A stretch of DNA of 64,000 bases from Amycolatopsis lexingtonensis (GCF_014873755.1 NZ_JADBEG010000001.1:6236501-6300500), one strand, 5' to 3'. Shown: positions 8,407 through 18,162, counted from the stretch's first letter. Translations and numbers: made by a program. The notes: generated by a model from the letters alone, not told the origin.

Positions 8407-8525
8407 GTGGGACCTCCGCTGGAAATTCGTAAGGGATGTGCTCGGCAAGGCTAACCGAACGGGCTCGTTCCGGTGGCGCATGACCGCGCCTGACCGCGTC
8501 GTCAATTCCGGGTACTCCATCGGGG

Positions 8526-9179
8526 TCAGCCCAGGCCGAGCGCCTGCATGCGCTTCGTGTGCCCCTGTTGCAACCGCCGGAACAGCGCCGCAATTCCGGA
8601 GAGGTCGCCGGAGCCGCCGATGATGAGCTCGGCCAGGCCGTCGCGTTCGGCGACGACGTACTGGGCCTGGGTCAGTGCCTCGCCGAGCAGGCGGCGGCCC
8701 CACAGGGCGAGTTTGTCGCGGGTCTTGGGATCGGCTTCGATCCCGGCGGCCACTTCGCGTTCGGCGAACGCGGAGTGGCCGGTGTCGGCGAGGACCGTGA
8801 GCACGAGGTCCTTGGTCTCCGGGTCGAGCCAGCTGGCGATCTCCCGGTAGAGATCCGCGGCCAGCCCGTCGCCGACGTAGGCCTTGACCAGCGATTCCAG
8901 CCACGACTTCGGCGGCGTCGAGGCGTGCCAGGCGTCGACCTGGGCCACGAACGGCGCCATCGCGTCCTCGATCTTGACGTCCTGCGCGGCCAGGTGCTGG
9001 GCGAGCAGCCCGTAGTGACCGATCTCGGCGGCCGCCATGGTCGCCAGCGCGGCGCGGCCGGCCAGGGTCGGGGCGCTGCGCGCGTCCTCGGCCAGCCGGT
9101 CGAAGGCGGACAGTTCGAGGTAGGCGATCACACCCAGCAGGTCGACAACGCCTTCGCTGATCTCTTTCGGGTCGGTCAC
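8526..9179 (-). CDS. Ferritin-like fold protein (MiaE-like, Rv3210c position)
   Basis: The 217-residue helical protein has spaced E and ExxH motifs ([30 protein letters not shown], then DTGHSAFAE), suggesting a ferritin-like diiron site. Similar actinobacterial proteins are annotated as tRNA-hydroxylase MiaE-like, but that activity is not established. GTG 9179 is taken as start. It is divergent from the rhlE helicase gene, which matches Rv3210c-Rv3211. Confidence 0.72.
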   Translation of the reverse strand: MTDPKEISEGVVDLLGVIAYLELSAFDRLAEDARSAPTLAGRAALATMAAAEIGHYGLLAQHLAAQDVKIEDAMAPFVAQVDAWHASTPPKSWLESLVKAYVGDGLAADLYREIASWLDPETKDLVLTVLADTGHSAFAEREVAAGIEADPKTRDKLALWGRRLLGEALTQAQYVVAERDGLAELIIGGSGDLSGIAALFRRLQQGHTKRMQALGLG

Positions 9180-9504
9180 GGCGGCCAGGGTATCGCCGAA
9201 GCACCCGGGCGTGCCGCGACGAGACCGATCCCACTGGTTCCGGCGCGGCGGGTACTGTCGAAAAACTGCTGACCAGGTACACTGCCTTTGATAAAGAAGC
9301 TTCCGTACGCCATACCGGCGTCGGGAAACAGGCAGGTCACGTTGGCTTGCCGACGTACTGCAATGTGCGTGCACGCCTCTTCCGGCATTCCCGGGACGGA
9401 CCGGTTCCGCGCTCCAGATCAGCGCCAGGGACCAGCGTTTACTCCCGGTCGAGTGTCGAGCGGACCCACGGCTGTGCGCGCTGGTCACGAGAGAGGCGAT
9501 CACC
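9180..9504. promoter_or_regulatory. Divergent intergenic region and long rhlE 5' leader
   Basis: No gene is seen in these 325 bases. The stretch 9250-9320 is the most AT-rich part of the neighbourhood. A candidate -10 TACACT at 9278-9283 faces the helicase, which would give a leader of more than 200 nt. Long leaders are common on DEAD-box helicase messages. Nothing palindromic stands out. In the helicase frame there is no stop from 9295 onward, and no ATG, GTG or TTG before 9736. Confidence 0.45.
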
Positions 9505-11199
9505 CTGACCGCAGAAATTCCCACAACCGAACAGCCCCCCGCCGTCGCGCTGGAGCACAGCGAGACCGGCCCGGCCGCGCTCGACACCTCGCACCCGCTG
9601 CAGGCGGGCGTCGAGGTCGAGCCCGAGGCCCCGACCTTCGCGTCCTTCGGCGTCAAGCCGGAGATCGTCAAGGCACTCGGCGAGGCCGGCATCGAGCGCA
9701 CCTTCGCGATCCAGGCGCTCACGCTCCCGCTGGCGATGGCCGGCGACGACCTCATCGGCCAGGCCCGCACCGGCATGGGCAAGACGCTGGGCTTCGGCGT
9801 CCCGCTGCTGCACCGCGTGCAGGTGCCCGGCGACGGCACCCCGCAGGTGCTCGTCGTGGTCCCGACCCGCGAGCTGTGCATCCAGGTCGCCAACGACCTC
9901 AAGGGCGCCGGCAAGCACCTCGGCATCCGCACCCTGGCCATCTACGGCGGCCGCCCGTACGAGCCGCAGATCGAGGCGCTCCGCAAGGGCGTCGACGTCG
10001 TGATCGGCACCCCGGGCCGGCTCCTCGACCTGGCCGAGCAGCAGCACCTGGTGCTGGGCAAGGTCCGCGGGCTCGTGCTGGACGAGGCCGACGAGATGCT
10101 CGACCTGGGCTTCCTGCCCGACATCGAGCGCATCCTGCGGATGGTGCCGGACGAGCGGCAGACCATGCTGTTCTCGGCCACCATGCCCGGCCCGATCATC
10201 ACGCTGGCCCGCACGTTCCTGCGCCAGCCGACGCACATCCGCGCCGAAGAGAACGACGCGAGCGCGATCCACGAGCGCACGACCCAGTTCGTCTACCGGG
10301 CGCACTCGATGGACAAGCCCGAGGTCATCGCCCGCGTGCTGCAGGCCGAAGGCCGCGGCCTCACGATGATCTTCAGCCGCACCAAGCGCACCGCGCAGAA
10401 GGTGGCCGACGACCTGGTCGAGCGCGGCTTCGCGGCCGCCGCCGTGCACGGCGACCTGGGCCAGGGCGCCCGCGAGCAGGCGCTGCGCGCGTTCCGCTCG
10501 GGCAAGGTGGACGTGCTGGTCGCGACCGACGTCGCCGCCCGCGGCATCGACATCGACGACGTCACCCACGTGATCAACTACCAGTGCCCGGACGACGAGA
10601 AGACCTACGTCCACCGCATCGGCCGCACCGGCCGCGCGGGCCGCACCGGTGTCGCCGTCACGCTGGTCGACTGGGACGAAGAGCCGCGCTGGAAGCTGAT
10701 CTCGGACACCCTCGGGCTGGACAAGCCGGAGCCGGTGGAGACGTACTCGTCGTCGAAGCACCTGTACGAGGACCTGGGCATCCCGGCGGGCACGACCGGC
10801 CGGCTGCCGCTGGCCAACCGCACCCGCGCGGGCTTGGCCGCCGAGGAAGAAGAAGACCTGGGCGGCAAGAAGCGCGGCCGCGGCCGTGGCAAGCCCGGCG
10901 AGTCCTCCGAAGAGGCGCCGCGCAAGCGCACCCGCGCCCCGCGCAAGCGCACCCGTGGTGGCTCGCGGGCGGCCGAGGCGGTCGAAGCCGCCGACAACGC
11001 CGCTGCCGCTTCGACGGACGAGGCTCCCGCTTCCGAAGGCCGCACCCGGTCGCGCCGCCGCACCCGCAGCGGCAACGCCCCGGAAGCGACCGGCCCGGCC
11101 GTCGAGAAGGAAGCCGGCGAGAACGCCGAGCGCCCGGCTCGCCGACGCCGCCGTCGCCGCCCGGCCGCCACGTCTGATACACCTGCGTCGGCAGACTGA
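9505..11199 (+). CDS. rhlE: DEAD-box RNA helicase (RhlE type), probable CTG start
   Basis: The protein is about 564 residues. The Q-motif region [19 protein letters not shown] precedes motif I (ARTGMGKT), DEAD as [14 protein letters not shown] motif III, and motif [13 protein letters not shown]; a C-terminal tail of about 110 residues is rich in Arg, Lys and Ala. The family unwinds RNA in decay or ribosome assembly. The first in-frame ATG (9736) would delete the Q motif, so translation must begin earlier. CTG 9505, with GAGAGG upstream, starts [10 protein letters not shown] and is the best candidate. Motif I has GMGKT instead of the usual GSGKT. Synteny matches Rv3211. Confidence 0.85.
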   Translation: MTAEIPTTEQPPAVALEHSETGPAALDTSHPLQAGVEVEPEAPTFASFGVKPEIVKALGEAGIERTFAIQALTLPLAMAGDDLIGQARTGMGKTLGFGVPLLHRVQVPGDGTPQVLVVVPTRELCIQVANDLKGAGKHLGIRTLAIYGGRPYEPQIEALRKGVDVVIGTPGRLLDLAEQQHLVLGKVRGLVLDEADEMLDLGFLPDIERILRMVPDERQTMLFSATMPGPIITLARTFLRQPTHIRAEENDASAIHERTTQFVYRAHSMDKPEVIARVLQAEGRGLTMIFSRTKRTAQKVADDLVERGFAAAAVHGDLGQGAREQALRAFRSGKVDVLVATDVAARGIDIDDVTHVINYQCPDDEKTYVHRIGRTGRAGRTGVAVTLVDWDEEPRWKLISDTLGLDKPEPVETYSSSKHLYEDLGIPAGTTGRLPLANRTRAGLAAEEEEDLGGKKRGRGRGKPGESSEEAPRKRTRAPRKRTRGGSRAAEAVEAADNAAAASTDEAPASEGRTRSRRRTRSGNAPEATGPAVEKEAGENAERPARRRRRRRPAATSDTPASAD

Positions 11200-11224
11200 G
11201 GCCTACGCAGCGGGGGTCGGGTAA

Positions 11225-12568
11225 GTGAGCGAAGACGAGAAGGCGCCCGAAAGCGCGCCCGAACCGGTCGAGCCCGCCGAAGAACCGGCCCCCGAGTACG
11301 GCTCCGAAGACGTCCTCGAGGACGTCGAACCCACCCCGCCCGCCCCGCGGGTCAAGGCGCGCCGGTCGCCCTGGAACCGCGGACGGGACCGGGTGCTGGC
11401 CGCGGTGATCGCGGTGGTGGTGCTGGCGGTCGCGCTGGTCATCGGTGCGACCAGCGACAGCGCGGCCACCGACCACACCCAGGCGGCGCCGCCCCCGCCG
11501 TTGCCCGCGGCGCCGGACAAGGTGCCGGGCTCGCTGGCGGAACTGTGGAGCGCCCGCAGCGGCGCGACCCCGGTGCCGGTGGTGGCCGGCGACACGGTGG
11601 CCACCGCGGACGGCGGCGAGGTCGCCGCCCGCGACCCGCTCACCGGCCAGATCCGCTGGCACTACGCGCGTGACCTGCAGCTTTGCACGATGAACGAGAC
11701 GTGGGGGCGGCTGAACGCCGTCTACCACAAGGACGTCAACTGCAGCGAAGTGACGCAGCTGGACCCGGGCACGGGCCGCATCACCGCCCAGCGCAACGGC
11801 AACGCCGAGATGGGAACCCAGCTGGTCAGCGACGGTTCGCACGTGACGGCGACGGGCAAGAAGCTCCTCGACACCTGGCGCGACGACCTGGTGAAGAGCG
11901 CCGAGTACGGCGAGGTCCCGGCGCTGGTCAACGCGGGCAAGCAGCCCCGCACGGGCTGCACGTACGGCACGGTGGCGGCGGCGTCGGGCAAGGTCGGCGT
12001 GATCGAGCGCTGCCCCGGCGACCCGGCCGACCGCCTGACGGTCTACAAGGCCGCGCCGGAGAAGGACGACGAGCCCCAGGTCAGCTTCAGCTCGGTGCTG
12101 GCGGGCAAGCGCGCCCGCGTGGTCGCGATGTCGGGCGACCTGACGGCCGTGGTGCTGCCAGACCAGAAGCTCCTGGTGACCTACAACGGCGACGGCACCC
12201 AGCGCGCCGCGTACCCCTTGGACGTGCCGCCTTCGGACCTGGCCCAGGACCCGCCCGCGGGCGTCGAGGCGACGACCCAGACGGCGGCGAACGTGTACTG
12301 GTTCAGCGGCTCGAAGGTGCTGGCCCTCTCGCGCGACGACCTGTCGCCCCGCTGGACCCTGAGCAGCGCGATGGGCCCGGGAATCACGTTCGCGAACCAG
12401 CTGGTGATCCCGATCAAGGGCGGCCTGGCGGTGCTGAACGAGAACGACGGCTCGACGATCCGCACGGTCGGCGTGGACCGGCGTGGTTATTCGGGCGTCG
12501 TCCGCCTGGGCGCGGCCGGGCCGGTGCTGCTGGAGGAGCGCGGGGACACGCTGACCGCGCTCAAGTGA
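11225..12568 (+). CDS. Membrane-anchored PQQ-like beta-propeller protein (Rv3212-like)
   Basis: The 447-residue protein has an acidic, proline-rich cytoplasmic tail of about 55 residues, one transmembrane helix (LAAVIAVVVLAVALVIG) and an extracytoplasmic domain with repeated propeller-blade motifs (VATADGGEVAARDPLTGQ, GSKVLALSRDDLSPRWTL). GTG 11225 lies 25 bases after rhlE, so they are likely co-transcribed, as Rv3211-Rv3212 are. Role unknown; a scaffolding or binding role at the cell surface is possible. Its 3' end overlaps the convergent gene by 8 bases. Confidence 0.8.
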   Translation: MSEDEKAPESAPEPVEPAEEPAPEYGSEDVLEDVEPTPPAPRVKARRSPWNRGRDRVLAAVIAVVVLAVALVIGATSDSAATDHTQAAPPPPLPAAPDKVPGSLAELWSARSGATPVPVVAGDTVATADGGEVAARDPLTGQIRWHYARDLQLCTMNETWGRLNAVYHKDVNCSEVTQLDPGTGRITAQRNGNAEMGTQLVSDGSHVTATGKKLLDTWRDDLVKSAEYGEVPALVNAGKQPRTGCTYGTVAAASGKVGVIERCPGDPADRLTVYKAAPEKDDEPQVSFSSVLAGKRARVVAMSGDLTAVVLPDQKLLVTYNGDGTQRAAYPLDVPPSDLAQDPPAGVEATTQTAANVYWFSGSKVLALSRDDLSPRWTLSSAMGPGITFANQLVIPIKGGLAVLNENDGSTIRTVGVDRRGYSGVVRLGAAGPVLLEERGDTLTALK

Positions 12569-13094
12569 GCCAGAACAGCGTCAACGCGGAGACGGCGAAG
12601 AGCACGACGGCTATGCCCGCACCGACGGCGGCGGGCCCGTTGCGACGGTCGGCGACGCGCTGGGCGAGCAGGGCGAGAACCGCGACGACGGGGTGACCGA
12701 TCAGGAGGGTCACGCCCGGGCCGGGGGCGCCGGTGTAGAGGCAGACGCCGGCGACGACGAGCACGCCGAGGGCGAGCACGGTCAGCCCGGCGGCCAGTGA
12801 GCCGGTGAAGCCCCGCCACCAGCGACCGGATTCTTTCGCCGGTGCTTCGGTTTCCGGCTCGATGCGCTCGGGCTCGACGCGGTCTTGCGGCACGGTGTGC
12901 ACTTCGCCCTCGCCGACGGTCTCCGCCGCACCGGGCGCGGCACCAGCTTCAGCCTGACCCGGCCCTACCTGCTCGCGCACGCCCGGCTCCGGCGCCCCGG
13001 CCCCCTCCGGCTCCCGCTGTGGCGGTGCCGGCTCGGATGCGCCCGTCGGCAAGGGCCGCGTCGCCAACTCGTCGGTGTCCGGTGAAGCCAACAT
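12561..13094 (-). CDS. Small membrane protein with acidic, proline-rich N-terminus
   Basis: This 177-residue protein has a disordered N-terminal 95 residues rich in Glu, Pro and Ala, then three predicted membrane helices (GSLAAGLTVLALGVLVVAGV, VTLLIGHPVVAVLALLA, AGIAVVLFAVSALTLF). ATG 13094 has GGAGGG upstream. I do not recognise a named family. It overlaps the 3' end of the beta-propeller gene convergently and is 10 bases downstream of the nuclease gene, so it is probably in an operon with it. Confidence 0.75.
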   Translation of the reverse strand: MLASPDTDELATRPLPTGASEPAPPQREPEGAGAPEPGVREQVGPGQAEAGAAPGAAETVGEGEVHTVPQDRVEPERIEPETEAPAKESGRWWRGFTGSLAAGLTVLALGVLVVAGVCLYTGAPGPGVTLLIGHPVVAVLALLAQRVADRRNGPAAVGAGIAVVLFAVSALTLFWLT

Positions 13095-13104
13095 TCCCTC
13101 CCGT

Positions 13105-13968
13105 TCAGGGCGCGAGCAGGTCCCACGGCTGCGCCTGCGGGGCTACTTCCTGGCCTGCCGCGCAGCTCGGCCTGAAGTCGCACCACGCGCAACGCCGGTT
13201 CGGGCGGGCCGGGAACAGCACGTCCCCGTCTCCGCCCGCCTTCAGGGTATCCGTGGCGAGGCGGAGGTCCCCGGCGGTCTCACCGGCGCGTTGCAGGTGC
13301 CGCTTCAGACTTTCCGGGGTGTGCTCCGCCGCCGCGATCGTGCCGGTCGGGAGGTGGTGCAGCTCGACCGTCGTGCACGGCATCCGCAGCGTGCGCGCGG
13401 CCGCCACCGCGTACAGCGCCAGTGCCTGCGACGCCCGCGCTTCGTACTCGTCCGGTGGCCGCCGGCCCGTCTTGTAGTCGACGATGACCAGCGAGCCGTC
13501 ACGCGCGTCGATGCGGTCCGCGCGGCCCTCGATGATCATCGACGGCCGCTCCCCCGGCTCCGGGTTGACCGGCGCCGACACCCAGCGCTCCAGCCCGGCC
13601 GGGTCGTGCGTGACGTCGTTGTCCTCGACGTACTCCGCCACCCAGCCCTTGGCCCGCGCCCGGTAGCGCGCCGCCTGCTCTTCGCTCTCGAAGCCCGCGT
13701 CCTTCCAGAACTCGGCCACCAGCGCCACGGCCCGCTGCGGCACCCGCTTGAGCGCCGGCAGGTCGAACAGCGCCCGCAACGCGTTGTGCACCACCGCGCC
13801 GAGCGTGCTGTGCGCCCACGGGCCGGTGCGCTGCGGCGTCGGCCGATCGAGGTACGCGAGGCGGTACCGGCGCGGGCAATCGTCGAAGGTCGCCAGCCGC
13901 GCCGGCGAGACCTTCGTGAGCCGCACCGGTTGCGCCACGCCGAAGTCGAACCCCATCTGCTCCTTCAC
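13105..13968 (-). CDS. RecB-family PD-(D/E)XK nuclease with a four-cysteine cluster
   Basis: About 287 residues. The core has GRADRIDARDGSLVIVDYKTG, that is, the D...D-x-K nuclease motif. One cysteine near the N-terminus (DDCPRRYRLAYL) and three near the C-terminus (CAWCDFRPSC) form the pattern that binds a 4Fe-4S cluster in AddB and Cas4 nucleases. It is a stand-alone Cas4/RecB-like exonuclease, probably in DNA repair. No CRISPR genes are nearby. Start GTG 13968 or ATG 13956 (AAGGAG three bases upstream); the difference is four residues. Confidence 0.85.
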   Translation of the reverse strand: MKEQMGFDFGVAQPVRLTKVSPARLATFDDCPRRYRLAYLDRPTPQRTGPWAHSTLGAVVHNALRALFDLPALKRVPQRAVALVAEFWKDAGFESEEQAARYRARAKGWVAEYVEDNDVTHDPAGLERWVSAPVNPEPGERPSMIIEGRADRIDARDGSLVIVDYKTGRRPPDEYEARASQALALYAVAAARTLRMPCTTVELHHLPTGTIAAAEHTPESLKRHLQRAGETAGDLRLATDTLKAGGDGDVLFPARPNRRCAWCDFRPSCAAGQEVAPQAQPWDLLAP

Positions 13969-14013
13969 GCCGCCCACGCTACGCACCACCACCGACACTT
14001 TCCGCGCGCAGGT

Positions 14014-14064
14014 CCGTGAAGGCCTCCTTACCGGTCGTAAAAGCCGGTAAGGAGGCCTTCACGG
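14014..14064. terminator. 51-nt hairpin after the glycosidase gene (CCGTGAAGGCC family, copy 3)
   Basis: Perfect 21-bp stem, loop TCGTAAAAG. Arms are identical to those at 7549-7599. It lies 6 bases past the stop of the minus-strand glycosidase and about 45 bases upstream of the nuclease start. Unlike most relatives it separates two genes on the same strand. Confidence 0.82.
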
Positions 14065-14070
14065 CTTTTC

Positions 14071-16533
14071 CTACCGCACCACCAGCACCGTGTGGGTGCC
14101 GCCGGAGACGGTCAGCGGGCCGGCCGCGCGCAGCGGGCGGCCGTCCAGCAGCACCACCCGGCCCGACGGCACCACCAGCGACCCCGACGTCCCGCGCGGC
14201 GCGGAAACCGTCAGGGAGAACACCGAACCCTGCTGCGACCACGAAGCCGACAACGCGCCCTTCGGCGTCGGCACCGCTCCCCGCGCCCAGGCCACCGAGC
14301 CGGGATGCGGCGAAACCGTCCACGTCGCGAAGCCCGGCGACGTCGGCGAAACGCCCAGCAGGTCGTTCGTCAACGCCGGCACGACGCCCGTCGACCAGCC
14401 GTGCGCCGCCGACGTGTAGCCCTGCTCGTAGTGCGAGCCGCCTTCGCCAATGCCTTCCCACGCCGTGATTCCCGGGTCGTGCGTGGCCATCCAGCCGTAC
14501 ATCCGCTTGATCTGGCCGATCGCCGAGTCCGCCTGCCCGCTCCGGAACCGCGCCTGCAGCTCCGGGAACGACGTGAACGCGTACACCCGCTTCGTGCCGT
14601 CGGAAACGAGGGTGTCGTTGTCCATGAACGGGTTCCCGTACGGCAGCGCCCCGGCCGCGAGCCGCGCCAGCGCCGAAGAAGCCTGCGCCGGCGACGCGAT
14701 CCCGGCCACGATCGCGTGGCTGTTGCCGTCCTGGCCGTGCCGCACCGCGCCCGTCGCCGAGTCGAGGTACGCGCCCGCCGCCGGGTCCCACAGGTACTGG
14801 TTCACCGCCGCGGCGACGCCGGAAGCACGCGCGAGCCACCGGTCGGCGTCCGCGGGATGCCCGGTCGCCCGCGCCAGGCCCGCCGCGCCTTGCAGCGCCC
14901 GCACGTACAACGCGTTGTAGTACGTCACTTCGCCGGTCCGCGGCAGGAACGCGTAGTCGCCGTAGCCGCCTGTGCCGTTGAGCCCCTTCGCGAGCAACCC
15001 GCGCGAATCGGTGACCGACGGGTACCACGTGTCGAGTGTCTTCACGAGGTGCGAGTAGTACGAAGCCGCGTACGCGGTGTCGCCGCTGTAGAGCACGTAG
15101 TCCCAGCTCGACGTGACCCACCAGAGCGGGTAGTCGAACAGCGGCAACGTGTAGTTGTTGATCGACGCAGGCGGGATCCAGCCGTCCGCGCGCTGGTGGT
15201 CGGCCAGGTCGGCGAGGACGTTCTTCGCCGCCGTGCCGTCCTGGTGCGTCAGGTACTGGGTCAGCCCGGACACCGCGACGTCGCCGACGTACGGGTCCCG
15301 GTCGCGCTTCGCGCCGTCGTGCAGCACGAGCTTCCCGTCCAGTGACGGCGAAAACGCGCCGCGCGGGTCCACATCGGACTCGCGGAACGTGTCCATGCCC
15401 AGCTCGTTGGTGTACGAAGCCGCGTACCAGTAGCGGTTCAACGCGTCGTCGGACGACTCGAACCAGCCCCGGTAGGTGTCCGGCGTGCCGAGGAACGGCG
15501 TGAAGTCGAGCGAGACGCCACTGATCCGCACCTCACCGGAAGGCTGGGCGAGCGGCGCGTCGGACGCCAGCGCGTCGAGGCTGATCCGCAGGTAGCGGAA
15601 GCCGTGCAGGCCGTCCGCGCAGACCTGCGTCCCGCTCAAGCAGCTCTTCGTGTCCCGCCAGACCGTCGGCGACGCGGGCACGGCGTACTGGTCGCTCCCT
15701 GGCCCGCCGGAGAAGTCCGACCGCGTGAAGTCGGAGCGTTCCCCCAGGTACTGGAGGGTTTCCGAGAACGACAGCCGGACCCCGGGCCGGTTCGCCGACG
15801 CGCCCGCGAAGGCGATCTTCGGGTACCCGGCGACGACCTGGCCGAAGTCGACGACGGCCGTCGGCACCGGCGGGTCGGCGACCAGGCCGGGCCAGACCTC
15901 GGCGACGCGGCTGAACTCGCCGGACGGCGTGTTCTGGTCCTTCGTGACGGTGATCCGGACCTGCGTGGCCGTCGCCGGCCGGTCGAACGCGACCGCGCGC
16001 TGCACCGCCGTGTTGCCGGTCACCGAAGCCGCGACGCGCCACGCGCCGCCGTCCAGCACCTCGACCGTGAAGTCCTGCGGCACGCCGTCCACATTGGACA
16101 GCACGGTGACGCCGGCCAGCGTGGCCGGCGCGCCCGCGGTGATGGTCAGGACGTCCGGGTAGGCGCCGATCGTGTCGTCGTTCCAGAACGTGTCCGGGTT
16201 GCCGTCGACGGCGTTGCCCGGGTCGTACGTGCGCGGCTGGCCGTTCCCGCCGTTGTTCGGCGCGTGGAACGACGACGCGGTGGCCGTCGTCCCCGCGGGC
16301 CACGCCGGTTTCGGCGGCGGCGCCTGCCGCTTGAACGTCGCGACACCCCGGCCGAGCAGGCCGTCCGGGTTCGTGACGTCGCCGGTCGTCGACAGCACCC
16401 GCACCGGCCGGACGTCCCGGCTCGATGGTGCGACGACGTACTTCTGCCAGCCCGGCGCGGCGTCCGCAGGGGTGGCGGCTACGCCGCTCGCCACCAGCAC
16501 CGCGACCGGCAGGACTGCTCTGAGCCACTTCAT
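14071..16533 (-). CDS. Secreted GH78-like glycosidase with discoidin domain
   Basis: This 820-residue protein has a signal peptide (MKWLRAVLPVAVLVASGVAA). It continues with an F5/8-type C discoidin domain (about 80-200, with TYDPGNAVDGNPDTFW), a beta-sandwich region, an alpha/alpha six-hairpin catalytic domain and a C-terminal beta-domain. The segment LVLHDGAKRDRDPYVGDV and the later SAAHGWSTG match the layout of alpha-L-rhamnosidases (GH78), but the usual acidic catalytic motif is altered, so the substrate could be another plant or cell-wall glycan. ATG 16533 has GGAGG. A LacI-type operator sits 20 bases upstream, pointing to sugar-inducible control. Confidence 0.78.
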   Translation of the reverse strand: MKWLRAVLPVAVLVASGVAATPADAAPGWQKYVVAPSSRDVRPVRVLSTTGDVTNPDGLLGRGVATFKRQAPPPKPAWPAGTTATASSFHAPNNGGNGQPRTYDPGNAVDGNPDTFWNDDTIGAYPDVLTITAGAPATLAGVTVLSNVDGVPQDFTVEVLDGGAWRVAASVTGNTAVQRAVAFDRPATATQVRITVTKDQNTPSGEFSRVAEVWPGLVADPPVPTAVVDFGQVVAGYPKIAFAGASANRPGVRLSFSETLQYLGERSDFTRSDFSGGPGSDQYAVPASPTVWRDTKSCLSGTQVCADGLHGFRYLRISLDALASDAPLAQPSGEVRISGVSLDFTPFLGTPDTYRGWFESSDDALNRYWYAASYTNELGMDTFRESDVDPRGAFSPSLDGKLVLHDGAKRDRDPYVGDVAVSGLTQYLTHQDGTAAKNVLADLADHQRADGWIPPASINNYTLPLFDYPLWWVTSSWDYVLYSGDTAYAASYYSHLVKTLDTWYPSVTDSRGLLAKGLNGTGGYGDYAFLPRTGEVTYYNALYVRALQGAAGLARATGHPADADRWLARASGVAAAVNQYLWDPAAGAYLDSATGAVRHGQDGNSHAIVAGIASPAQASSALARLAAGALPYGNPFMDNDTLVSDGTKRVYAFTSFPELQARFRSGQADSAIGQIKRMYGWMATHDPGITAWEGIGEGGSHYEQGYTSAAHGWSTGVVPALTNDLLGVSPTSPGFATWTVSPHPGSVAWARGAVPTPKGALSASWSQQGSVFSLTVSAPRGTSGSLVVPSGRVVLLDGRPLRAAGPLTVSGGTHTVLVVR

Positions 16534-16552
16534 CGAGGCCTCCGCAAGGCGA

Positions 16553-16566
16553 TTGAATCGTTTCAA
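16553..16566. promoter_or_regulatory. LacI-family operator in front of the glycosidase
   Basis: TTGAATCGTTTCAA is palindromic around a central CG except for one pair, matching the LacI-family operator layout. It lies 20 bases before the start codon, where bound repressor would block transcription. No LacI gene is present in the window, so the regulator is encoded elsewhere. Confidence 0.68.
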
Positions 16567-16658
16567 GCGCTGAGCTGAGGTTCAGGCTGCGCGAGCGGTG
16601 CCAACGATGTCAACGAACGCGGGCGTTCCTGTCCGGCAGGACAACCCGAAAGGCGGGG

Positions 16659-17288
16659 TCAGCTGCCGCCGGCGATGAAGCCGCGCACGGAGTTCGCGAC
16701 CAGCTCGACGGCGATGGCCGCGAGCAGCAGGCCGGCCACCTTGGCCAGCAGCGTGATGCCGCTTTCCTTGATCAGCCGGATGACGACGCCGGAGTAGCGC
16801 ATGCAGATGTAGATCACGAAGTGCGTCATCACGATCGCCGCCGCCAGCGCGATGTACGCGCCGATGTGGCCGTCGGCCTGCCGGACGAACACGATGGTCG
16901 CGGCGATCGCGCCGGGCCCGGCCAGCAGCGGCGTGCCGAGCGGCACGAGCGCGACGTTGACGTCCTCCGCGGCGGCCTCCGGCTCGTGGCCGCTGCCGGT
17001 GAGCAGCTGCAGCGCGATCAGCAGGAGCAGCAGGCCACCCGCGCCCTGCAGCGCGGGGATACCGATGCCGAGGTAGGCGAGGATCGCCTGGCCGGCGACC
17101 GCGAACAGGCTGATGACCAGCAGCGAAACCAGGACCGCCTGCCGAGCGGCGCGCGCCCGCGTCGCGACCGGCTTGCGGCCGACCAGGCTGAGGAACACCG
17201 GCACGGTGCCCGGCGGGTCCATGATGACGACGAGGGTGATCGTCGCGCTCATGAAGAGCTTCGCGTCGAAGACGTCGGCGATCGCCAT
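16659..17288 (-). CDS. MarC-family integral membrane protein
   Basis: The 209-residue protein has six hydrophobic segments and the MarC-family features DPPGTVPVFLSL near residue 24 and the duplicated PLGTPLLAGPGAI. Despite the name, the family's transport role is not established. The ATG is one base after the stop of the PHP gene, so both are on one message. A short inverted repeat CCTGTCCGGCAGG around 16628 may help terminate it. Confidence 0.88.
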   Translation of the reverse strand: MAIADVFDAKLFMSATITLVVIMDPPGTVPVFLSLVGRKPVATRARAARQAVLVSLLVISLFAVAGQAILAYLGIGIPALQGAGGLLLLLIALQLLTGSGHEPEAAAEDVNVALVPLGTPLLAGPGAIAATIVFVRQADGHIGAYIALAAAIVMTHFVIYICMRYSGVVIRLIKESGITLLAKVAGLLLAAIAVELVANSVRGFIAGGS

Positions 17289-17289
17289 G

Positions 17290-18162
17290 TCAGCCCTTCA
17301 CGACCTGGTACCCGGTCGCGCGCGCCACCAGCTCCTCCAGCTGGCCGGGGTCGGTGGTGCACGCCCCAAGCGGGATCGTCTTGTTCGTGCCGTGGTAGTC
17401 ACTCGACCCGGTGACGAGCAGGCCGAGCTCGCCGGCGAGCTCACGGGTGCGGGCACGCGTCGGCTCGTCGTGGTTCGGGTGGTCGGCCTCGACGCCGGTG
17501 AGGCCGCGCGTGGCCAGGCCCGCGAGGGTGTCCTCACTGATGGTGGCGCCGCGGCTGAAGGCGAAGGGATGCGCGATGACCGTGACCCCGCCGGCCGCGG
17601 CGATCATGTCGATGGCCTCCTCGACCGGGGTGTCCCGGCGGGCGACGTAGTAGCCGCGGCGCGGGCTGAGGTAGTCGGCGAAGGCCTCGTCGACGGACTT
17701 GACCAGCCCGGCCCGGACCAGCGCCTGGGCCAGGTGCGGGCGCCCGGGCGGCGAGTCCTCCGGTAGCAGGCCGAAGATCTCGTCGGCGTCGATCGGCAGG
17801 CCGTCGGCGGCCATCCGCTCGGCCATCCGGCGCAGCCGCGTCCGGCGCTCGACGCGCAGCCGCGTCTGCTCGGTGACGACCGGCTCGGATGTCGGGTCGA
17901 AGAGGTAGGCGAGCAGGTGGACGCTGATCTGACGCCCGGTTTCGGGGTCGATCGACACCGTGGAGAGCTCGGCGCCGGGCACGAGCGTCAGCCCCGGCGG
18001 CACCGCCTCGGCGGCGGGCGCCCAGCCCGCGGTGGTGTCGTGATCGGTGATCGCGACGACGTCGAGCCCGGCTCTCGCGGCCGCGGCGACGAGCCCGGCC
18101 GGCGTGTCGGTGCCGTCGGAAGCGGTGGAATGGGCGTGCAGGTCGATGCGCATCGTGTCCAT
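17290..18162 (-). CDS. PHP-domain metal-dependent phosphoesterase
   Basis: About 290 residues with the PHP metal-binding motifs in order: DLHAHSTASDG, AITDHDT, then PGAELS, VIAHPF, and SSDYHG near the end. Related proteins act on nucleotide phosphates such as 3',5'-bisphosphates. ATG 18162 or ATG 18153 (MRIDLHAHS) could start it; the second looks more like family members, and neither has a clear ribosome binding site. It is the first gene of an operon with marC. Confidence 0.88.
   Translation of the reverse strand: MDTMRIDLHAHSTASDGTDTPAGLVAAAARAGLDVVAITDHDTTAGWAPAAEAVPPGLTLVPGAELSTVSIDPETGRQISVHLLAYLFDPTSEPVVTEQTRLRVERRTRLRRMAERMAADGLPIDADEIFGLLPEDSPPGRPHLAQALVRAGLVKSVDEAFADYLSPRRGYYVARRDTPVEEAIDMIAAAGGVTVIAHPFAFSRGATISEDTLAGLATRGLTGVEADHPNHDEPTRARTRELAGELGLLVTGSSDYHGTNKTIPLGACTTDPGQLEELVARATGYQVVKG

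Noticed and set aside
9288..11177. A 629-codon frame starting ATG 9288... over rhlE
   Set aside because: It is in a different frame from the DEAD motifs and reads as Arg/Pro/Gly filler.
13105..13968. Cas4-like nuclease as part of a CRISPR system
   Set aside because: No repeats or other cas genes in the window; the protein is a stand-alone RecB-family nuclease.
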